Shown here piece by piece: positions 5,510 through 9,987 of a stretch of DNA of 9,987 bases. The notes beneath the pieces were generated by a model. The model worked only from the letters and a program-made list of their open reading frames with translations, was not told the origin of the DNA and searched no databases. Position numbers and translations under genes: made by a program. The DNA lies in contig JAJYZY010000082.1 of the NCBI GenBank assembly GCA_021799715.1, forward strand, positions 1-9,987. Direction: 5' to 3'. Each line of letters opens with the position of its first letter. Position 1 is the first letter of the stretch. The DNA is from Planctomycetota bacterium. GTDB lineage: Bacteria; Planctomycetota; Phycisphaerae; WQYP01.

Positions 5510-6880
5510 ATGACTGACACTGATATTGATTCCACGGCGGCAAAACTCCGGGCACAAAGGATTTGGACAACTATTATTGCCTGGAGCATTGTATCCATTG
5601 CCTCACTGGTTATTGCCATCCAGGCGTGGCATCGGCAGGCGAAAGATATGGTGTTGCCGCATCCACTGGATATCAATGACTTCAACCGCTGGCTGCGGAT
5701 GTTGCCGGATTTTTTACATCAGCACGCCGCCATTGCCGGCAATCTCTGGCCCATGCCGCCGTTTACGTTTGTGCTGCTGGCACCATTGTCATGGCTGTCG
5801 TTTCCCGCGGCACAGTTCACCTGGGTGTTATGTAAAACGGTGATGCTGGCGATTATTTTTTATTCCACCATGGCAATCGTGCGGCGCTGCGGCGGGAAAA
5901 TCAATCCCCTGCCCATGGCTCTTATTCTGCTGGTCTGGCTTTGGCCAGTGGTGGGAGATATGCAGGAAGGGCAGATGAATCTGCTGATGCTCACGCCCCT
6001 GGCGGCGGGATTGTATTTTATTCAACGCGAGGAATTGTGGAGTGACATCATCGGCGGAATATTTATTGCCATGGCCGTTGCCATTAAAGTCACGCCGCTG
6101 ATTTTTCTGATCTATCTGCTGTGGCGCAAGCGCTGGACACCGGCTCTGGCCATGCTGGGCGGCATTGTCTTTTGGCTTATTGTGCCGCTGGCAATCTGTT
6201 TTGGCCCGCATCAGGCCATCCGATGGAATCAGCAATATATTCATGCCATGATCACGCCGTATCTGGTAAAGGGATCGGTAACGATCGTATCAGGTGAATC
6301 GCTGCCGAGTTTCCTCATTCGGCTTATGGCGCACCGCGCCGCATTTATCACCTATCACCATGGTGTGGCGAAGAGATATTATGTCAATATTCTGAATTTA
6401 TCCGCGGCGCACGCACAGCGGATTGTGAGAATTGTTCTGGTAGCCATTGGCATTGGCGGCCTGGTGTGGATGCGCCGCGAGCTGCCCACGCTCAAATGCC
6501 GCCGCTATATATTTGAAATCGGCGCTGTTGGGGCATTTCTATTATGGGCTGAAGCCTGGGGCTGGGTACCCCACTATGTCACGCTGATTTTTACGCTCAT
6601 GGCGGCGGGGTTGATTGCCAGTGATCCGGCAGCCAGGCCCGCAACTCGCCGGCGCATGATCATAATACTGGCGATGGCCGCGATTCTCATGATGCTGACA
6701 TCAGACCTGGTAAAAATATTCGGCCCGCACGCCTCCAATTACAGCCGCACGTATGATCCGGTACTGTTTGCCGGGATGATTCTGGTATTGGGTATTATGA
6801 CCGCCGGATACCCGTGGTCGGTCGCCGCTGCCAATGCCGATTCTGCAACGCCGCCCGCGGATGCCCCATCCGCAACTTAA
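5510..6880 (+). CDS. Membrane glycosyltransferase, GT87 / DUF2029-like (GT-C fold)
   Basis: This 456-residue polytopic inner-membrane protein probably uses a polyprenyl-phosphate sugar, as GT-C enzymes do, to glycosylate a lipid or polysaccharide outside the cytoplasm. The first membrane helix is at about 18-38, followed by a periplasmic loop with the acidic motif LDINDFNRW (53-61), where Asp54 and Asp57 are candidate catalytic residues. About nine more hydrophobic segments follow. Family-like signatures are EGQMNLLML (153-161), AIKVTPLIFLIYLLWRKRW (191-209), GESLPSFLIRL (262-272) and WGWVPHYVTLIF (350-361). The tail from about 440 is Ala/Pro-rich and probably disordered. The start ATG has a weak GGA 10 nt upstream. 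Its stop codon overlaps that of the convergent DUF481 gene. The acceptor and sugar are unknown. Confidence 0.8.
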   Translation: MTDTDIDSTAAKLRAQRIWTTIIAWSIVSIASLVIAIQAWHRQAKDMVLPHPLDINDFNRWLRMLPDFLHQHAAIAGNLWPMPPFTFVLLAPLSWLSFPAAQFTWVLCKTVMLAIIFYSTMAIVRRCGGKINPLPMALILLVWLWPVVGDMQEGQMNLLMLTPLAAGLYFIQREELWSDIIGGIFIAMAVAIKVTPLIFLIYLLWRKRWTPALAMLGGIVFWLIVPLAICFGPHQAIRWNQQYIHAMITPYLVKGSVTIVSGESLPSFLIRLMAHRAAFITYHHGVAKRYYVNILNLSAAHAQRIVRIVLVAIGIGGLVWMRRELPTLKCRRYIFEIGAVGAFLLWAEAWGWVPHYVTLIFTLMAAGLIASDPAARPATRRRMIIILAMAAILMMLTSDLVKIFGPHASNYSRTYDPVLFAGMILVLGIMTAGYPWSVAAANADSATPPADAPSAT

Positions 6881-7920
6881 AATTTGTAAAACATCGAACC
6901 GATGATCAGCGTGTCATTGCGTTTGCGGCCAAGTTCACCCGCAGTGTTGTCATAATTATCCGTAAAGCTCGCCCGCAAGCCAAAGCCGCGGGCCACCTCC
7001 GGCAGATCAAAACTGATGGCGCTGGTGGCGCTGGCCTGATAGTTGTAGGCGTTTTCCAATGAGGAAATATACTGCATGGTCTGCGTAAATTGCGTGCGAT
7101 TGTTAATCTGATATCGGAAATGCAGGCCGGCCGTGCCGTTGACGTAACTGACGGACTCACCGTGAAAATAGCGCTCATACGTGTAACCGGGGCCGCCCCG
7201 GACATCCAGTTCCATCTTTTTGCTGTCAAAAATGTAGTAACCAAGACCGACCGCGTTATTGGAGCGAATGGAAATACCGAGAATCGCATCATAACGGTTG
7301 CTGTTTTCGGCAAACAGGAACAGCTTTTTAGCCCACTTGGGCTTGAACTCATCCAAAGCCCTGCGCCAGATTTCATCGGTCTGGAAAAAACCGAGCGATT
7401 GCACATCATTGGTCATGCCGTAGCCTCCGGTGAGGCTGATATTTACTTCATTGGGCTTGTAGTGATAATGCAGATTCAAGGCACCGGTAAATTGCGTGCT
7501 GTTTGAATTGCCCGCGGCATCCAAAGCTCCCAGGTCCAACTCATTTTGCCAGTTCGGGCCAAACCAGGATACAGCCTGCGCCGGTGGCTTCGGGGCCGGT
7601 GGAACGGGCATATTAACCGGGGTAACCGCCCAGCCGGAACCGCTTGGCGCGGGTGCCAGAGTCGCCATTTGTGCCGGGGCTTTTGCGGGTGCCAGCACCA
7701 CGGGGGTGTTGCTGGACAGGGTTTTAACATCGGATATTGGAATTGTTAAAACGCCGGCATAAGCGGTTTTAACCGTTACATGCACCGCCCCCACGCGCAT
7801 GATGGTACCCGTGATGTGGTCGCCGTTGTTCAATATAACCGTTCCGGCCCGCACGCCGCCCAAAGTCGCGCACGCCGCCGCCAATACCACACCCGTTACC
7901 ATCCGCCGCAAATTCAACAT
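6877..7920 (-). CDS. DUF481 (YdiY-like) outer-membrane beta-barrel protein
   Basis: This 347-residue protein starts at ATG 7920, which has GGAG 8 nt upstream; the in-frame TTG at 7941 overlaps that site and is rejected. Residues 1-25 are a signal peptide (basic start, hydrophobic core, VRA before the cleavage point). Residues 26-70 contain the domain common before DUF481 barrels: VILNNGDHITGTI, TAYAGVLTIPISDV. A Pro/Ala-rich linker (about 75-118) follows. The rest is a beta-barrel with alternating polar/apolar strands, starting near WQNELDLGA and ending in FYKF, with the C-terminal Phe that the BAM machinery recognises. The family is of unknown function; it may be a porin-like or envelope-stress protein. 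It is convergent with the glycosyltransferase and divergent from the acetylesterase. Confidence 0.85.
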   Translation of the reverse strand: MLNLRRMVTGVVLAAACATLGGVRAGTVILNNGDHITGTIMRVGAVHVTVKTAYAGVLTIPISDVKTLSSNTPVVLAPAKAPAQMATLAPAPSGSGWAVTPVNMPVPPAPKPPAQAVSWFGPNWQNELDLGALDAAGNSNSTQFTGALNLHYHYKPNEVNISLTGGYGMTNDVQSLGFFQTDEIWRRALDEFKPKWAKKLFLFAENSNRYDAILGISIRSNNAVGLGYYIFDSKKMELDVRGGPGYTYERYFHGESVSYVNGTAGLHFRYQINNRTQFTQTMQYISSLENAYNYQASATSAISFDLPEVARGFGLRASFTDNYDNTAGELGRKRNDTLIIGSMFYKF

Positions 7921-7935
7921 TTTGGAGACTCCAAA
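7921..7935. promoter_or_regulatory. Perfect palindrome covering the DUF481 ribosome-binding site
   Basis: TTTGGAG-A-CTCCAAA (+ strand) is a 7-bp inverted repeat with a 1-bp centre, directly against the DUF481 start codon and including its GGAG. As RNA it can form TTTGG/CCAAA around a 5-nt loop, partly hiding the Shine-Dalgarno. As DNA it could be an operator. Confidence 0.5.
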
Positions 7936-8034
7936 TACCAATAGACATACGTAGAAACAGGGGAGTTAAAGTAATCGCGATGATGGCGGCTGTCAAATTC
8001 GTTCGCCCATTCAAAACGCCTATTTCCGGGGTTG

Positions 8035-8062
8035 TTGCGGATTATCCCGTCGCCGATATAGT
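8035..8062 (+). promoter_or_regulatory. Candidate sigma-70 type promoter of the acetylesterase gene
   Basis: TTGCGG (8035-8040), a 16-bp spacer and TATAGT (8057-8062) give a 3/6 and a 5/6 consensus match. Transcription would start near 8069, leaving a leader of about 39 nt with the Shine-Dalgarno at 8096-8100. Confidence 0.4.
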
Positions 8063-8069
8063 GCACTAT
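8058..8069. promoter_or_regulatory. 12-bp perfect palindrome over the -10 box (candidate operator)
   Basis: ATAGTGCACTAT is self-complementary and overlaps the -10 box and likely transcription start of the acetylesterase. A partial second copy, CAGTGCA, lies at about 8087-8093. A dimeric regulator bound here would block the promoter; the regulator is unknown. Confidence 0.4.
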
Positions 8070-8095
8070 GAAGGTCAATCGGTGTTCAGTGCAAC

Positions 8096-8100
8096 GGAGG
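8096..8100 (+). promoter_or_regulatory. Ribosome-binding site deciding the acetylesterase start
   Basis: GGAGG is 7 nt before GTG at 8108 but only 1 nt before the in-frame TTG at 8102, so the GTG is chosen. Confidence 0.75.
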
Positions 8101-8107
8101 TTTGTTC

Positions 8108-9718
8108 GTGCGATTCAAGCCATCAGTTTTCATCATGCTTGCAGCGCTTGCCGGCATTTTGCCGACCGCCGGTGCCTCGGCGGCCATTCGACTCTCCAAT
8201 ATGTTCAGCAATCATCTGGTGCTGCAGCGCAACATGCGTGATCCGGTATGGGGATGGGCGAATCCCGGTCAAAAAATCACGGTACATTTTGCGGGCCACC
8301 TGGTTACCGCAACAAGCGATGCGCATGGCGCATGGATGGCGGAATTGCCGCCCATGCGTCACAGTTCCAGGCCGCGAACGCTGACCATTTCTTCCGGATC
8401 GCAAAACATAGTGCTTCATGATGTACTGGTGGGGGATGTGTGGCTTTGTTCCGGACAATCCAATATGCAGTATCCCATGGCGGGATGGTTTCACCGCACC
8501 AATCTGGCGTCGGCGCTGGCCCATGGAACACATCCAAATATCCGGCTTTATCATGTCCCCATGATCGAATCCAATTTTTCCGGTACGCCCAAAAATCAGG
8601 CCCCGGCCGCATGGCAGCGGTGCACGCCCAAGAATTTGGCGCAATTTTCCGCGGTCGGGTATTTCTTCGGCTTAACTTTGCACAAGGACCTGAATGTCCC
8701 CATCGGTCTGATTGAATCGGACTGGGGCGGCACCAATATTGACCCCTGGATTCCCAGATCGGGTTATTTTGCCGTGCCGCAACTGAAAGCCGATCAGGCT
8801 TGGCTGCGTGCCATGGCGGCGCAGCAAAAGATGCTCAATTCGCAATATCTCGCAGCCATGTCCGCATGGTTGCGGAAGGCCAAACAAGCGGTGGCCGCCG
8901 GGAAATCCATGCCGCGCCGGCCCGCCAAGCCGCTCAATGCCATCAGCAGCCCGCACGCGTTTGACTATCACATTCCCCATGGCGACTGGCAGCCTGACCC
9001 GCACCAGAATCCAACCACGCTTTTCAACGGCATGATTAATCCGCTGATTCCGTACGCCATCCGCGGTGCCATCTGGTATCAGGGTGAAAACAATGTGTCG
9101 TCTCATGATGTGCTCTATTATTATCATCTCAAAGCACTGATTGGTTCATGGCGCAAATTGTGGCATGAAGGAAATTTCCCATTTTATATTGTCCAAATTG
9201 CGCCATTTAACTATGGCGGTGATGGCCGATATGAGCCGTTGATCTGGCAAGCTGAAGAAAAAGCCGCGCGGCGAATTCCCAATTGCGGCATTGTATCAAC
9301 ACTGGATATCGGCAATGTTCACAACATCCATCCGGCCAATAAACTCGCGGTTGGTTCTCGGCTGGCCCGGCTGGCGATGGCCAGGACGTTCCATCTACCG
9401 CCCCAAGGGGCCATTTATTCCGGCCCGGTATTCAAGTCCGCGGAGTTTTCCGGCAAGCAGGTGGTAATCCACTTCACGCAAGTCGGGAGGGGGTTGGTTT
9501 CGCGCAACGGCAAGCGACTGAATTGGTTCCAGCTTGCCGGTGGCAACGGCAAATTTGTTGATGCGGATGCCCAAATTGTCGGAAAGACCGTCGTGGTGCA
9601 CGCGCCGCAAATAAGCGATCCAATGGCGGTAAGGTTTGCCTGGAGTGATATCGCGGTTCCCAATTTAATGAATGCCGCAGGACTGCCCGCGCTGCCATTT
9701 AAGTCGCGTAAACCATAA
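8108..9718 (+). CDS. Secreted sialate O-acetylesterase (SASA/SGNH-type carbohydrate esterase)
   Basis: This 536-residue exported enzyme removes O-acetyl groups from sialic acids or other acetylated glycans. From the GTG start, residues 1-25 are a signal peptide (cleavage near AGASA) and the mature protein begins IRLSNMFSNHLVLQR, the usual opening of this family. Residues 30-107 form a small beta domain. The nucleophile block is GDVWLCSGQSNMQYPM, with Ser118 in GQSNM. Other family blocks are GLIESDWGGTNIDPWIP (about 200-216), AIWYQGENN (321-329) and DIGNVHNIHPANK (400-412), where Asp400 and His408 are the likely catalytic acid and base. A Lys/Ala-rich helical insert lies at about 225-285. The C-terminal ~110 residues form a beta domain. 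It is probably monocistronic with its own promoter. The exact natural substrate is not shown by the sequence. Confidence 0.9.
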   Translation: MRFKPSVFIMLAALAGILPTAGASAAIRLSNMFSNHLVLQRNMRDPVWGWANPGQKITVHFAGHLVTATSDAHGAWMAELPPMRHSSRPRTLTISSGSQNIVLHDVLVGDVWLCSGQSNMQYPMAGWFHRTNLASALAHGTHPNIRLYHVPMIESNFSGTPKNQAPAAWQRCTPKNLAQFSAVGYFFGLTLHKDLNVPIGLIESDWGGTNIDPWIPRSGYFAVPQLKADQAWLRAMAAQQKMLNSQYLAAMSAWLRKAKQAVAAGKSMPRRPAKPLNAISSPHAFDYHIPHGDWQPDPHQNPTTLFNGMINPLIPYAIRGAIWYQGENNVSSHDVLYYYHLKALIGSWRKLWHEGNFPFYIVQIAPFNYGGDGRYEPLIWQAEEKAARRIPNCGIVSTLDIGNVHNIHPANKLAVGSRLARLAMARTFHLPPQGAIYSGPVFKSAEFSGKQVVIHFTQVGRGLVSRNGKRLNWFQLAGGNGKFVDADAQIVGKTVVVHAPQISDPMAVRFAWSDIAVPNLMNAAGLPALPFKSRKP

Positions 9719-9720
9719 GG

Positions 9721-9870
9721 TTAAGCGGGTTGAGTGCGGCTCTTGGCGATACGTTCTAAAAACGCGCAAAGTGCGGATACATTCGGAATTTGCGGCAACA
9801 ACGCGGGATTAGGACGTCCCGTAAATAGCCGTGCAGAGGATACGCGCGCTTGTATTCCCAAGGTCACCAT
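9721..9870 (-). CDS. Possible small or degraded ORF, 49 codons
   Basis: The minus strand from ATG 9870 reads MVTLGIQARVSSARL and ends LERIAKSRTQPA, with its stop codon 2 nt beyond the acetylesterase stop. No Shine-Dalgarno is seen. The same frame is open upstream to the window edge apart from one TGA at about 9883-9885, so it may be the remnant of a longer gene whose start is outside the window. I recognise no family. It could also be chance. Confidence 0.2.
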   Translation of the reverse strand: MVTLGIQARVSSARLFTGRPNPALLPQIPNVSALCAFLERIAKSRTQPA

Positions 9871-9947
9871 GCAACGGTGGATTCACAAACCGGACCACGG
9901 AGTGACCGTGTTAAAAGTCAAGTCAAAACGGGCAATTTTTCGGGTTG

Positions 9948-9964
9948 AGTTTTTTGTAAAAACT
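9948..9964. repeat. Short AT-rich inverted repeat
   Basis: AGTTTTT and AAAAACT form a 7-bp stem around a 3-nt loop near the window edge. No neighbouring gene end can be confirmed, so its role is unknown. Confidence 0.35.
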
Positions 9965-9987
9965 GATCCCAGGTCTTGGCCTGTTTG

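Noticed and set aside
7921..7941. N-terminal extension of the DUF481 protein to a TTG at 7941
   Set aside because: The extension overlaps a well-placed GGAG site for the ATG at 7920, after which a normal signal peptide begins.
8102..8107. TTG start of the acetylesterase at 8102
   Set aside because: It is 1 nt from the GGAGG; the GTG at 8108 is 7 nt away and begins a proper signal peptide.
9918..9986. Minus-strand frame that could be the C-terminus of a gene to the right (reads KQAKTWDQFLQK and stops at 9918-9920)
   Set aside because: Only 22 codons are visible and a second frame is open over the same bases; it cannot be judged without more sequence.

Overview
The window looks like a stretch of a diderm bacterial chromosome. 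A signal-peptide-bearing beta-barrel protein ending in Phe implies an outer membrane. A GT87-type membrane glycosyltransferase, a secreted sialate O-acetylesterase, a DUF481 protein and unusual sigma-factor genes sit among long, repeat-bearing intergenic DNA. Together these suggest a Planctomycetota (Phycisphaerae-like) or related PVC genome. That placement is an inference from gene style; no rRNA or marker gene is present.

Layout. Positions 1-1275 (+) hold the C-terminal part of a KAP-type P-loop ATPase cut by the window edge. Positions 1276-2493 contain no convincing gene. They hold a G/C-rich hairpin (1328-1368), a duplicated ~250-bp repeat block (about 1560-1809 and 2128-2366), a polypyrimidine tract and an orphan extended -10 promoter. 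Within the repeat blocks, three copies of a hairpin keep a 17-nt loop with ACGG at the same loop position, and the stem changes are all of the G-U-tolerant kind. An alpha/beta hydrolase (2494-3474, -) is divergent from a sigma-70 family gene (3715-4542, +). That gene is followed after 52 nt by a second, shorter protein (4595-5239, +) that resembles only sigma region 2, in the style of the phage T4 late sigma factor gp55. A GT87-like glycosyltransferase (5510-6880, +) converges on a DUF481 outer-membrane protein (6877-7920, -), and their stop codons overlap by 4 bp. The DUF481 gene is divergent from a sialate O-acetylesterase (8108-9718, +). The last ~270 bp hold only weak coding hints on the minus strand.

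How the genes fit together. The clearest unit is the pair of sigma-like genes, which are probably co-transcribed from an extended -10 promoter just upstream. The esterase, DUF481 porin-like protein and glycosyltransferase are all envelope or glycan proteins, but each appears to have its own transcription unit. The divergent 187-bp region between DUF481 and the esterase carries two palindromes, one on the DUF481 ribosome-binding site and one on the esterase -10 box, so both could be regulated. Three start codons were set by Shine-Dalgarno spacing rather than longest frame: 3715 (ATG), 7920 (ATG) and 8108 (GTG).

The best candidates for something undescribed are the hairpin repeat family at 1560-2366 and the gp55-like region-2-only sigma protein paired with a full sigma factor.
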